A DNA stretch of 13,269 nucleotides from Chloroflexota bacterium (GCA_021789355.1 JAJYJR010000091.1:1-13269), one strand, 5' to 3'. Numbered from the stretch's first letter, positions 1-7,460 are shown. Numbers and translations are program-made. Notes: generated by a model from the sequence alone, not told the origin.

Positions 1-908
1 GGTCCGAGCACGCTTGCGGCTCCGCTCGCCAGCGCCTCGTCGAGCTGCATCGGGTGGCCGGTCCACGGTTCGAGCGCCACGTGGTAATGGCCGCGCCACC
101 CTCCGTAGACCTGCCACACCCACGCCGCCCGGAAGACATCGAGCGGGAATGCGATGGCGAGCCCGCGGCGCGCCTGCGTATCGGTCAGCGCCACCCACCC
201 CTCGTGCAGCTCGGTCGCCCAGTGACCGCCGAACACCATCGCGTCCGGCGCCGGCACGCGCCGCATGTCGCGGCCGCCATCGGGCGCACCGGGCGACGGC
301 AGGTACGGCCAGGCGTACGCCTCTCCCGGCGTCCCCAGCGACGGGTCCGATGACACCCCCACGAGCATGCGGCCGGCCGGCAGGTCGATCCGATGCGCCG
401 GCGACACGGCGAGCGCAGGGTGGATCCCCCACAGGTACGGCAACGGTCGCAGGTCGAGGTTCGTCAGCCGGTAGCTCGCCCGCAGCACGGGCTCGTCGTC
501 CCTGAGCTCGAGGCGGCGTTCCAGGCGCGCCGGCGCGATCGTCGCGTGGCCCGTCGTAGTCATGGCCACGGCTCCCTCGGCCGCCGGCTCCTCGCGCGCC
601 GACCAGGGCACGGACCACAGTTCGCCCATGTACGGGAGCGGCTCGTCATGCAGATGCGCGACGTCGCCGGTGGGGAAGATCTCGTCCCAGCCGCCGCACC
701 ACCAGTCGTCGAAATGGGCGCCGAACGGCGCCCGGCGTGGCGGCGTCCGCGGGTTGTGCCAGAGGAGGTCGCGGTCGCCGGCCTTGTCGACGAGCTCGAG
801 CACCTTACCGCCGAGTTCCGGGACCACGACCACGCGGAGGGACGCGTTCTCCAGGATCCAGGCGTCGAGGCCGTGGACAGACCAGCCGCGGACAAGGCGT
901 GCGCTCAT
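1..908 (-). CDS. Aldose 1-epimerase-like (galactose mutarotase fold) protein, 3' end missing
   Basis: The reading frame starts at ATG 908-906 and runs off the left edge, giving about 302 residues without a stop. Family hallmarks are visible: GGWDEIFPTGD, the block GELWSVPW, the histidine in GIHPAL (about residue 158, equivalent to the second catalytic His of GalM), and near the end the glutamate in ALEPWTGHP (equivalent to the catalytic Glu). Such proteins interconvert alpha and beta anomers of a free aldose, or bind sugar without turnover. The first catalytic His of the family, usually in an HGE/HGF motif, is replaced here: the sequence reads YMGE. The gene begins 14 bp after the DeoR stop, so it is probably co-transcribed as the last visible gene of the minus-strand arm. 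The fold assignment is solid; the substrate is unknown. Confidence 0.82.
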   Translation of the reverse strand, partial: MSARLVRGWSVHGLDAWILENASLRVVVVPELGGKVLELVDKAGDRDLLWHNPRTPPRRAPFGAHFDDWWCGGWDEIFPTGDVAHLHDEPLPYMGELWSVPWSAREEPAAEGAVAMTTTGHATIAPARLERRLELRDDEPVLRASYRLTNLDLRPLPYLWGIHPALAVSPAHRIDLPAGRMLVGVSSDPSLGTPGEAYAWPYLPSPGAPDGGRDMRRVPAPDAMVFGGHWATELHEGWVALTDTQARRGLAIAFPLDVFRAAWVWQVYGGWRGHYHVALEPWTGHPMQLDEALASGAASVLG

Positions 909-922
909 GGGGTCATCTCGCC

Positions 923-1738
923 CTACGCGAGGATCACCTCGATCCCCAACTCCTGCGCGCGTTCGACCTGCCTGGGATCCGCGCCCTCGTCGGTGATCAG
1001 CACGTGGATGGCGCTCAGCGGGACGATCGGGGTGAACCCGCGACGGCCAAGCTTCGTCGAGTCGGCGACGGCCACCACGCGCCTGGCGCGCGACGCCATC
1101 ATCGCCGCCACCTCGGCCACGAGCACGTGCGGCGTCGTCAGGCCGGTCTCGACGGTCAGCCCGTCGCAGCCCATGAACACCAGGTCCGCCGACAGGTCCC
1201 GCAGTTCCGCCATGGTCTGCGGGCCGACCAGCGCCTCGTGGTCCGGCAGGTAGAGCCCCCCGAGACAGATCAGGTGCGGGCTGTCCCAGACAGCGATCTC
1301 GCGGATGACCGGCAGCGAGTTGGTCACGACGGTGATCGCGCTCCCCCGGCGCAGCGGCGCGGGAACGTGCGCGGCGACCTGGGCCACGGTGGAGCCAGAG
1401 TCGAAGACCACGACGTCGCCGGGGCGGATGAGCGCCGCGGCAGCCGCCCCTATGCGCGCCTTCTGACCCCGGTTCTCCCGGGTCTTCAGCGCGTAGGCGC
1501 CGGGTCCGCGGCCAGCCGACGTCGCGACGGCGCCGCCGTGGACACGCCGGAGCCGGCCGGCGTCCTCGAGGATCATGAGGTCGCGCCGGATGGAGACGTC
1601 CGTGACGCCGAAGCGCAGCACGAGCTCGCCCACCTCGACTCTTTCGCGGTCCTCGAGGAGCCGCGCGATGAGGTCGCGCCGCTCGCGAGCGGTCATCTCG
1701 TGCAGCTCGCCGGCACGCGTCGCATTCATGTCACTCAC
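923..1738 (-). CDS. DeoR-family transcriptional regulator of sugar metabolism
   Basis: A 271-residue protein of the usual DeoR length. The N-terminal winged helix-turn-helix covers about residues 15-72, with VGELVLRFGVTDVSIRRDL followed by LRRVHGGAV, the classic DeoR signature. The C-terminal sensor domain has the family blocks FDSGST (112-117), TNSLPV (139-144), GCDG (190-193) and ADSTKLGRRGF (225-235), the last normally contacting a phosphorylated sugar. It would repress or tune this locus in response to a pathway phosphosugar; that role is inferred from family and position. The given start is GTG at 1738-1736. An ATG nine bases downstream (1729-1727) has the weak GGTGAG ahead of it and is an equally good candidate. 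It follows the phosphatase gene by 27 bp and is high in GC (72% in a hand-counted 60-bp sample), unlike that neighbour. Confidence 0.93.
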   Translation of the reverse strand: MSDMNATRAGELHEMTARERRDLIARLLEDRERVEVGELVLRFGVTDVSIRRDLMILEDAGRLRRVHGGAVATSAGRGPGAYALKTRENRGQKARIGAAAAALIRPGDVVVFDSGSTVAQVAAHVPAPLRRGSAITVVTNSLPVIREIAVWDSPHLICLGGLYLPDHEALVGPQTMAELRDLSADLVFMGCDGLTVETGLTTPHVLVAEVAAMMASRARRVVAVADSTKLGRRGFTPIVPLSAIHVLITDEGADPRQVERAQELGIEVILA

Positions 1739-1765
1739 CCATTCCGGTCGTGAAATCGGTGAAAG

Positions 1766-2542
1766 TCAGGGCCAATTCGCCCCGAGCGTTCCGAAATGCG
1801 CGCCCACTGCCGCGTGCAGGACGCCGTTCCCGGCAATGATCTCTCCTCCATACACCGCGTCGGCGCCCCCGGCATAGTCAGTGGCCACGCCCCCCGCCTC
1901 GCGAACGAGGGCTACGCCCGCTGCGACGTCGTACGCATGCAACCCCCTCTCCCAGTGCAGATCGAGGCGCCCACAGGCTACTGCCGCCAAGTCAAGCGCC
2001 GCCGAGCCACACGAACGCAACGCGAAGACGTGCTTGATGAGTTTGCCCACCTCCACCGAGTTGTCTCGAGGATTCTCCCACGCGTCGCACGGGAAACCAG
2101 TGCTGGCGACTGCCCGGGAGAGCGATGTCTCGGAGCTCACCTGGATCGATCGCCCGTTCAGTGTCGCACCACAGCCTTGCCTGGCAGCGTACAACTCATT
2201 CCGGAGCGGATCGAAGATCACGCCAAGTTCGAGCCTTCCGTTACGCTCCAGGGCTATCGACACGCAGAATTGTGGAAGCGCTCGAAGGTAGTTCACCGTC
2301 CCGTCCAGGGGATCGACGATCCACTGCGCACCGCTATCGCCGAGAACCCGCCCACTCTCCTCCGTCAGGAACCCGTGGTGCGGTGTTGCGGCGCTCAGTA
2401 CCTCGACGATGCAACGCTCGGCGGTCAAGTCGGCATCGGTCACGACATCAATCGCCCCCTTGGCGTGGACAACGCGTGCCTGCCCGAAGCGCGCGGTCAG
2501 GACCTGACCGGCCGCACGGGCTGCGTCGACTGCGGCAGCCAT
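1766..2542 (-). CDS. Inositol monophosphatase-family sugar phosphatase
   Basis: A Mg-dependent phosphatase of the IMPase/FBPase fold. Motif 1, LTEES (catalytic Glu), is followed by the metal-binding motif WIVDPLDGTVNY, a close variant of DPIDGTxN, and by the C-terminal motif WERGLHAYDVAAG, where the usual WDxxA is YDxxA. The chosen ATG at 2542-2540 gives 258 residues, the normal family size, with AGGGG a short way upstream. The frame is open to a GTG at 2659-2657 that overlaps the phosphorylase stop by 11 bp. That start would add a 39-residue Arg/Asp/Pro-rich leader without family resemblance, but could allow translational coupling. Members hydrolyse inositol phosphates, fructose bisphosphate, histidinol phosphate or other sugar phosphates. 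Next to a nucleoside phosphorylase, a pentose-1-phosphate is a plausible but unproven substrate. GC is low for the window (58% in one sample). Confidence 0.88.
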   Translation of the reverse strand: MAAAVDAARAAGQVLTARFGQARVVHAKGAIDVVTDADLTAERCIVEVLSAATPHHGFLTEESGRVLGDSGAQWIVDPLDGTVNYLRALPQFCVSIALERNGRLELGVIFDPLRNELYAARQGCGATLNGRSIQVSSETSLSRAVASTGFPCDAWENPRDNSVEVGKLIKHVFALRSCGSAALDLAAVACGRLDLHWERGLHAYDVAAGVALVREAGGVATDYAGGADAVYGGEIIAGNGVLHAAVGAHFGTLGANWP

Positions 2543-2648
2543 CTCGTCCAGCCCCTGAGTCACCGGCCGCACGCCTGGGTCCGACTCCGCATCGGGGCGG
2601 TCGGGCACTCCGGGAAGGCGGGCTTTGCGCCCGGGCCCCTGGTCGCGG

Positions 2649-3389
2649 TCACGATTCACGTGCCGTCACCGCCTCAAGCGCGACGACGTGCATTACGTCT
2701 GTCGCCACGCTCAGTTCGCGGTCAGACATGAACCGCTGTGGACCGTCCGGATGTCCATCAAGTCCATCACTGACTGTGAGAACACACGCAGCTCTGACGC
2801 GGTGCGCTCCATGCGCGGTCGCGCGGAGCGCAAGGTAGAAGAGCGCCGCCGACTCCATCTCAACCGCCAGCAGACCATGCTCGCGCCACGGCCCAGTTGT
2901 CGTCGCGGAAAGGTGCGGCTCGACGTCCACCGTCACCACGGGCCCGACGTGGACCGCCGCATCATGCAACCGCGCAGCCCGCGCGAGCGCGGTCGTGAGC
3001 GCGAAGTCCGGCACTGCCACGAACGGCGCCCCTCCGGCCAGGCTGCGAGTCGTCCCATCAGCCGCTGCGGATCCCGACACGACGATGAGGTGTCCATTCT
3101 CGACACCTCTTGCGAACGAGCTGCACGTGCCAATCCTGATGATGGTTCGCGCCCCATACTCCAGCAGCTCCTGCCCAACCATGGCCATGCTCGGGCATCC
3201 CATGCCAGTGCACTGAAGGCTCACCGCCTCGCCATGGTACCTGCCGGTATATCCGAGCAGCCCTCGGTTGTCGTTGACCAGTCGCACGGCGTCAAGCTGA
3301 TCGGCCAGCCGGGAAATCCTGCCCGGGTCGCCCGCGACCAGGACTCGCTCTGCATAGTCGCCGGGAGCCGCTCGAAGGTAGATCCCCAT
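2649..3389 (-). CDS. Nucleoside phosphorylase (PNP/UDP family 1)
   Basis: A 246-residue protein matching the DeoD/Udp fold throughout. It has the phosphate-binding start GDPGRI (20-25), a glycine turn GMGCPS, the phosphate-site Arg in RIGTCSSF (R85), the ribose-binding EMES (177-180) and VSDGLDG with Asp208. In hexameric purine nucleoside phosphorylases an Asp at this place protonates the purine base, so purine or 5'-deoxy/methylthio-nucleoside substrates are favoured over uridine. The reaction is phosphorolysis of a nucleoside to free base and (deoxy)ribose-1-phosphate, in the cytoplasm. Start ATG 3389-3387 has AGAGGA seven bases upstream. The gene lies 110 bp after a sugar permease gene and overlaps or abuts the phosphatase gene, suggesting successive steps. 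Exact specificity cannot be read from the sequence. Confidence 0.9.
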   Translation of the reverse strand: MGIYLRAAPGDYAERVLVAGDPGRISRLADQLDAVRLVNDNRGLLGYTGRYHGEAVSLQCTGMGCPSMAMVGQELLEYGARTIIRIGTCSSFARGVENGHLIVVSGSAAADGTTRSLAGGAPFVAVPDFALTTALARAARLHDAAVHVGPVVTVDVEPHLSATTTGPWREHGLLAVEMESAALFYLALRATAHGAHRVRAACVLTVSDGLDGHPDGPQRFMSDRELSVATDVMHVVALEAVTARES

Positions 3390-3499
3390 GTGCGCGTCCT
3401 CTTCTTGCCACCATGCCGGATCACCGGGCCACTGCCCAGACCCGACTTATCCAACTCCTGATGTTGCTGCTTCGTAGTCGCCCTGAAACACGAAACGCC

Positions 3500-4333
3500 C
3501 TACTGTGACGAACCCAGCGTCAAACCCCTGACAAGATACCTCTGAAACACCACGTAGGTAACCGCTGCGGGAACCGTGCTGAGCAGGCTTCCTGCCATCA
3601 GAGCGGGCACGTTGATAAGCTGCGACGAGGCCAGGACCCCCAACCCGACGGTCAGTGGCCGGATCGCTGGCTCCTGCAGAAAAAGCAGCCCGATCAAGAA
3701 GTCATTCCAGATCGGGATGAACCGAAGCACGACGACTGTCGCCACTGCTGGTCCCGCCAGCGGTAGGGCAATGCGCCTGAAGAGTCCCCAATAGTTCAAT
3801 CCATCGCACAACCCTGCGTCGGTCAACTCGTCGGGTATTCCGCGGAAATACGTGGCCATCAGGAACGTTGAGAACGGCGTGCCGACGGCAACGTACACAA
3901 GGATCGCACCAGCGAAGGTGTTGATCATCCCAAATCCGGCCACGTTGACGTATTCCGGGATGATGATCGACTCCAGCGGAATCATCATGCTGCCCACGAT
4001 GCCAACGAACACGAGAAGATGACCGCGAAATCTCAGCTTGGCCAATGCGAAACCAGCCGGAGTGGCCAGCGCAAGCGTCCCAGCGATCCCGAAGATGCAC
4101 AAGATGAGCGAGTTGAACGCCTCCTGCGCGACAGGAACACTGCTGAAGAGAACCTGCCAGCTGTCCAGGGAGAAGCCACCACCTCGCACGTACTGAGCAT
4201 TCGACATCAGGGAGATCCGCAGCATGTAGTAGAACGGATACATCAACGCGAGCGAGATGACCGTAAGCGCCACAAAGATCGTCGCCCGCGCCGCCCTGGG
4301 CCTGAGTCGGTGCGTACGACCTGTCTGCTTCAT
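3500..4333 (-). CDS. Carbohydrate ABC transporter permease (CUT1, MalG-like)
   Basis: An integral-membrane protein of about 277 residues with six predicted hydrophobic segments. The first is near IFVALTVISLALMYPFYYML and the last is close to the C-terminus. The cytoplasmic loop that docks the ATPase is present as DELTDAGLCDG followed by FRRIALPLAGP, matching the EAA loop, although the EAA triplet itself is DAG. The start was placed at ATG 4333-4331, which fits family length. The frame stays open to 4396, but that extension carries a Cys-rich stretch not seen in permeases. It would form the channel with the neighbouring permease and move the sugar delivered by the solute-binding protein. The gap to the upstream permease gene is 126 bp. 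GC is about 58% in a hand-counted 60-bp sample, well below the flanking enzyme genes. Confidence 0.92.
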   Translation of the reverse strand: MKQTGRTHRLRPRAARATIFVALTVISLALMYPFYYMLRISLMSNAQYVRGGGFSLDSWQVLFSSVPVAQEAFNSLILCIFGIAGTLALATPAGFALAKLRFRGHLLVFVGIVGSMMIPLESIIIPEYVNVAGFGMINTFAGAILVYVAVGTPFSTFLMATYFRGIPDELTDAGLCDGLNYWGLFRRIALPLAGPAVATVVVLRFIPIWNDFLIGLLFLQEPAIRPLTVGLGVLASSQLINVPALMAGSLLSTVPAAVTYVVFQRYLVRGLTLGSSQ

Positions 4334-4459
4334 CCGAGTGCACCGTGGACAGTCCGCATGGGTGCGTTCACAGCATCTGACGGACATTGCGCACACCAGT
4401 CGTCAGATCCGTGGGTACATGGTATCGGGCCCTGGAAAAGCGACTGATGAGCTGTCGCC

Positions 4460-5338
4460 TCAATCATCGCTGGTCATGAGGCGAAGCTGGGCCATGCTGA
4501 CGCCGAACAGTATGAGAAACAGGATGACGCCAAGCAGCGCGCCTTGCCCGAACGATCCTGTCGAGAAGGCCCGCTGATAGATGAGGACCTCAAGCGTGGT
4601 TGTGCCGTAATTCGGACCGCCGCCGGTCATGGTGTAGATAAGGCTGAAGAGTGCGGTGAACGCGCTGATTGCGGTAACGACAAATGCAAACAGGAAGTAG
4701 CGTCTGAGAAGCGGGACGGATATTCGCAGGAAAGCCTGAAACCAGGTTGCACCGTCGATCCTGGCGGCTTCGAGTATCGGCGGGTCGATGGTGGACATGC
4801 CGGTCACGAAGATCAGGGTGTTGATCCCGACCAGCGAGTAGACGAAGGTGACACCGACGGCGCCAAGCGCCGTCAGGGGATCTCCAAGCCAGTTCTGGGC
4901 CAAGGCGCCCAGCCCAACACTACTCAGCAGCCCGTTCACCAGGCCGTGCTGCGCAAACACCTGGACGCCGAGCACGCCCAACACAACCCATGAGACCGCC
5001 GTCGGGATGATGATCGCGGCGCGAAACACGCGATACCCTCGAACCTCTTCGTGGAGCAGGGCCGCGATGAAGACACCACAGGCCATTGTTGCTGGTACAG
5101 CGAGTAGCAGCAGCGCGTTGTTCTCGATCACCCTCCAGAACGTCGCGTCCTGGAACATCGTCACGTAGGTCTGCGGCCCAACCCAGTGCGACACAATCCC
5201 GTTCCAGTTGGTCATACTGTAGTAGACGGCCTGCGCGATCGGGATCAGAATCAGTAGTGAGACTACGACCAGAGCGGGCATCGCCAGAAGAACGCCCGTC
5301 CGTTCGCGTTCGTGATACAAGCCTCGGCTTCGAGCCAA
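4460..5338 (-). CDS. Carbohydrate ABC transporter permease (CUT1, MalF/UgpA-like)
   Basis: A membrane protein of about 292 residues when started at TTG 5338-5336. The first membrane segment follows the Arg-rich N-terminus (TGVLLAMPALVVVSLLI) and six segments can be placed. The EAA loop is well preserved (LEAARIDGA, then LRISVPLL), marking it as an ABC permease that binds a MalK/MsiK-type ATPase. The TTG start is chosen because AGGAAG lies six bases upstream and the length then matches the family. The frame is open to an ATG at 5479, but that would add 47 non-membrane residues translated through a strong hairpin (5395-5430). The protein pairs with the downstream permease to form the channel for the sugar captured by the lipoprotein encoded just upstream. 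Confidence 0.92.
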   Translation of the reverse strand: MARSRGLYHERERTGVLLAMPALVVVSLLILIPIAQAVYYSMTNWNGIVSHWVGPQTYVTMFQDATFWRVIENNALLLLAVPATMACGVFIAALLHEEVRGYRVFRAAIIIPTAVSWVVLGVLGVQVFAQHGLVNGLLSSVGLGALAQNWLGDPLTALGAVGVTFVYSLVGINTLIFVTGMSTIDPPILEAARIDGATWFQAFLRISVPLLRRYFLFAFVVTAISAFTALFSLIYTMTGGGPNYGTTTLEVLIYQRAFSTGSFGQGALLGVILFLILFGVSMAQLRLMTSDD

Positions 5339-5344
5339 CCGAGT

Positions 5345-5350
5345 CTTCCT
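5345..5350 (-). promoter_or_regulatory. Ribosome binding site deciding the TTG start of the MalF-like permease
   Basis: On the minus strand AGGAAG, within GAAAGGAAG, sits six bases before TTG 5338-5336. No comparably placed site was seen before the other in-frame starts, so this site favours the TTG start. Confidence 0.55.
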
Positions 5351-5394
5351 TTCAGTGGTTCCGCCCACTCGGTTGTTCAGTTCTGCAATTCCGA

Positions 5395-5430
5395 GGGGGC
5401 TCAGCCCCGCTACCTTCGAGCCGAGCCCCC
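5395..5430 (-). promoter_or_regulatory. Intercistronic hairpin between solute-binding protein and permease genes
   Basis: GGGGGCTC (5395-5402) and GAGCCCCC (5423-5430) form an 8-bp perfect GC-rich stem with a 20-nt loop. A local GGGGCT-C-AGCCCC palindrome (5396-5408) offers an alternative fold. No U-run follows, so it is not a simple intrinsic terminator. In many ABC sugar operons a hairpin between the binding-protein and permease genes protects the upstream mRNA, so that binding protein is made in excess. The position here fits that role by analogy (inference). Confidence 0.55.
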
Positions 5431-5508
5431 GGATGTCCGGCCGACGGTCGATGATATCCCCGCCTGGGACGACATCCACCGTCAGCAGGACACCTTAGTC
5501 CCATTGCA

Positions 5509-6870
5509 TCAGGGGACCTGGTAGCTCCCCCAGCTCGCGGACCGTTCCGAAGCAGGAAGCTGCCCCCACGTGTGCGCCAGGCTGGCAGCAGCAGCCTGCA
5601 CGCTGATCCCGCCGGTGAGCATGGATGGGAGGACGCTGTTCCCAGCGTTGACAACGTCTGTGGCTGTGACATTGTCTAGCATCGGATACACGGTGAAGCC
5701 GTGATCGTTGACGAGGGACAACATATCTTGGGCCAGCGGGTTGGTTGCGCTCACTCCCTTAACCGCCGGAATCAAGCCACCCTGCGCTACAATCTGGCCT
5801 GCCTGTTGTGTGGTCATGAACTGCAGGAACTCGGCCGCTGCGGCCTGGTTCTTCGAATACGAAGTGATCGCAAATCCGTTGCCCGCGAATTCGTCCACCG
5901 CGTGCATCGCGGTGTCTGAATACGGAGGCACAAAGACCCCAACGTTGCTGCCGAGCGCCTGTGTGAATGGGACAGCATCATTGTTGACTTTGATGATCAT
6001 GGCAGCCTTCCCGTTCGTGAAGGGGTTCATGACATTGGTCGCCGTCAGCGCGTCCTTGTTCATGTACCCATCAACGTACAGTTGGTGCCACTTCTGCAGC
6101 TGGGACACAACTCGCGGGTCCGTCCACGGGATCGTCCCGTTGTAGAGGCCCTCCCATTGGGATGGACTGAACACGCCAGCCATCAGGTACGTCATGTCAT
6201 ACCACGGGGAGAACTCGCCAGTCAGATTCTGGGTCCCCATCTGAATGCAGGTGACGCCCAGGGCGACGATCTTCTGGCAGTCACTCGCCAGTTCGCCCCA
6301 GGTCGTGGGTGGAGCAGAGATGCCAGCTTGGCTGAATATCGTCTTGTTGTAGAAGCCAATGTAGAACTGCACCTGGAGGGGCAGGACGTACGGACTGGTC
6401 GGATCGTTGAAGCCTACGGAGCTCCACTCCAACCCGGTCACATTGGCAAGGTCGGAGCTGGGGACCAACCCCTTGAGGTTCTGGAGGTAGGATCGATACT
6501 GCATGGTGAAGAGGCCGGTCCACATGTTGACGAGATCCGGACCCGACTTCGAGATTGCCGCCGCGGAGAGCAACGCGAAATAGTTAGCGCGTGGTTGCTG
6601 GACGTTATTGATGGTGATGTTCGGGTGCAGCTTCTCGAACGCGGCGATGAGTGGAGGAACGACCTGCGCCTGGTTGCCTTGACCCAGGTTCTGCCAGAGG
6701 GTGAGAGTGACCTTGGCCGAGCTGGGCGAGCTGGCGGGGCTAGTCGCGCCGGTCGCGCCACCTCCGGTGCCCTGGCTCGCACTCGGGGCGCTCGCTGACC
6801 CGCAGGCTGCGGTCAGCAGCACGGACACGATGATGGCAACTCCGAGCCTGCCGGGTTGTTTACTTCCCAT
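5509..6870 (-). CDS. Extracellular sugar-binding lipoprotein of ABC importer (family 1 SBP)
   Basis: A 453-residue solute-binding protein, the usual size for the MalE/UgpB class. The N-terminus has basic residues, a short hydrophobic stretch and LLTAAC with Cys23, a relaxed lipobox of the kind common in high-GC Gram-positives, followed by a Ser/Gly/Ala-rich linker. The mature domain begins VTLTLWQNLGQG and has the typical FEKLHPNITINNV block. Later stretches such as FAGNGFAI and AAAEFLQFMTTQQAG are normal for family 1 binding proteins. It captures the sugar outside the cell and delivers it to the two permeases encoded downstream. Start ATG 6870-6868 is supported by a strong GAGGAGGT site a few bases upstream. 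It is the first gene of the minus-strand arm. The ligand cannot be named from the sequence. Confidence 0.93.
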   Translation of the reverse strand: MGSKQPGRLGVAIIVSVLLTAACGSASAPSASQGTGGGATGATSPASSPSSAKVTLTLWQNLGQGNQAQVVPPLIAAFEKLHPNITINNVQQPRANYFALLSAAAISKSGPDLVNMWTGLFTMQYRSYLQNLKGLVPSSDLANVTGLEWSSVGFNDPTSPYVLPLQVQFYIGFYNKTIFSQAGISAPPTTWGELASDCQKIVALGVTCIQMGTQNLTGEFSPWYDMTYLMAGVFSPSQWEGLYNGTIPWTDPRVVSQLQKWHQLYVDGYMNKDALTATNVMNPFTNGKAAMIIKVNNDAVPFTQALGSNVGVFVPPYSDTAMHAVDEFAGNGFAITSYSKNQAAAAEFLQFMTTQQAGQIVAQGGLIPAVKGVSATNPLAQDMLSLVNDHGFTVYPMLDNVTATDVVNAGNSVLPSMLTGGISVQAAAASLAHTWGQLPASERSASWGSYQVP

Positions 6871-6922
6871 CGGAACCTCCTCTCGGCCTGGATTCCCGTT
6901 GCTTCACCCCGGGTCGGGCCGT

Positions 6923-6933
6923 TGTCAATGACA
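6923..6933. promoter_or_regulatory. Palindrome TGTCA-A-TGACA, candidate operator
   Basis: A perfect 11-bp dyad lies 52 bp upstream of the lipoprotein start codon. It contains TTGACA on the minus strand, but no acceptable -10 follows at normal spacing. It could be a repressor site of the local DeoR protein. A single copy of this size may also be chance. Confidence 0.3.
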
Positions 6934-7009
6934 TCGAGATGGGGATGGCACGTGGTCCGCGCTATGCGTGAGCCTGTCAGGTCCTGGTCGTCTATCCGCC
7001 ACCTCCTCA

Positions 7010-7085
7010 CCAGGCTCCGCAGTCCCTCGTGGCCGCGATGCCTGACCGCCGCTCCTGCTGGACGTCACCACGGAGCCTGGGACTG
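7010..7085. repeat. Two adjoining inverted-repeat blocks in the lipoprotein leader
   Basis: CCAGGCTCCG (7010-7019) is the exact reverse complement of CGGAGCCTGG (7071-7080). The adjacent CAGTCCC (7020-7026) is the exact reverse complement of GGGACTG (7079-7085). The right-hand copies share two bases and occur in an order that prevents both helices forming as one simple hairpin, so they would be alternatives. This looks like a switchable leader structure or a rearranged repeat. Confidence 0.4.
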
Positions 7086-7279
7086 TGCGCGCGGGGGTTC
7101 ACCAGACCGCGCCGGAGTCGAGCCAGGGGAGTGGCGCAGCCTCCGGGCGTCCCAGAGAACCACACCGGATCCGCCCGGGGCCACCGCTCGCACAGGCGCT
7201 GCGACACGCGCCGGGAGGCAAGAGGCCTGCAATCCGCTGCGGTTCATGCCTCGATGGCACCGGGTCCGCCTGTGCGCGA

Positions 7280-7330
7280 CCGGGCACGCTCGCCCAGACC
7301 GTCGCGGGCCGCGACGTTGGCAATGCCCGG
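7280..7330. repeat. Nested inverted repeats near the 5' end of the predicted leader
   Basis: The outer arms CCGGGCA (7280-7286) and TGCCCGG (7324-7330) enclose a 15-nt perfect palindrome GTCGCGG-G-CCGCGAC (7301-7315). As DNA the inner palindrome could be an operator; as RNA the outer pair could form a stem around it. GC-rich DNA makes short dyads common, so confidence is modest. Confidence 0.35.
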
Positions 7331-7391
7331 CTGAACCACTGCCACGTGTCTAACCTCCGACGCTTCCGCACACAGTGCAGATACGGTCCGC

Positions 7392-7420
7392 ATGCTAAAC
7401 GAACGCACAACGATGGTCAA
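7392..7420 (-). promoter_or_regulatory. Sigma70-type promoter driving the importer arm
   Basis: On the minus strand TTGACC (7420-7415) is followed after exactly 17 bp by TAGCAT (7397-7392). This is one of the AT-richer stretches of the intergenic region. Transcription would start near 7385 and proceed toward the lipoprotein gene. It is the best promoter match I found in the window. Confidence 0.55.
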
Positions 7421-7454
7421 TCCGTAGCCATCCGATTGTCAGAAATGCGCGATA

Positions 7455-7460
7455 TTGACC
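7455..7460 (+). promoter_or_regulatory. Candidate -35 element (TTGACC) for the enzyme arm
   Basis: The sequence ATTGACC (7454-7460) mirrors GGTCAAT (7415-7421), which holds the -35 of the opposite promoter. No good -10 is seen 16-18 bp downstream (GGTCAC at 17 bp spacing). The promoter is therefore weak, activator-dependent, or the motif is a regulator half-site. Confidence 0.3.

Noticed and set aside
4334..4396. Cys-rich N-terminal extension of the MalG-like permease
   Set aside because: It is outside normal family length and unlike permease N-termini. ATG 4333 gives the expected 277 residues.
7280..7330. Intrinsic terminator
   Set aside because: The nested repeats lack a T-run on either strand and lie just after the predicted start of the leader, not after a gene.
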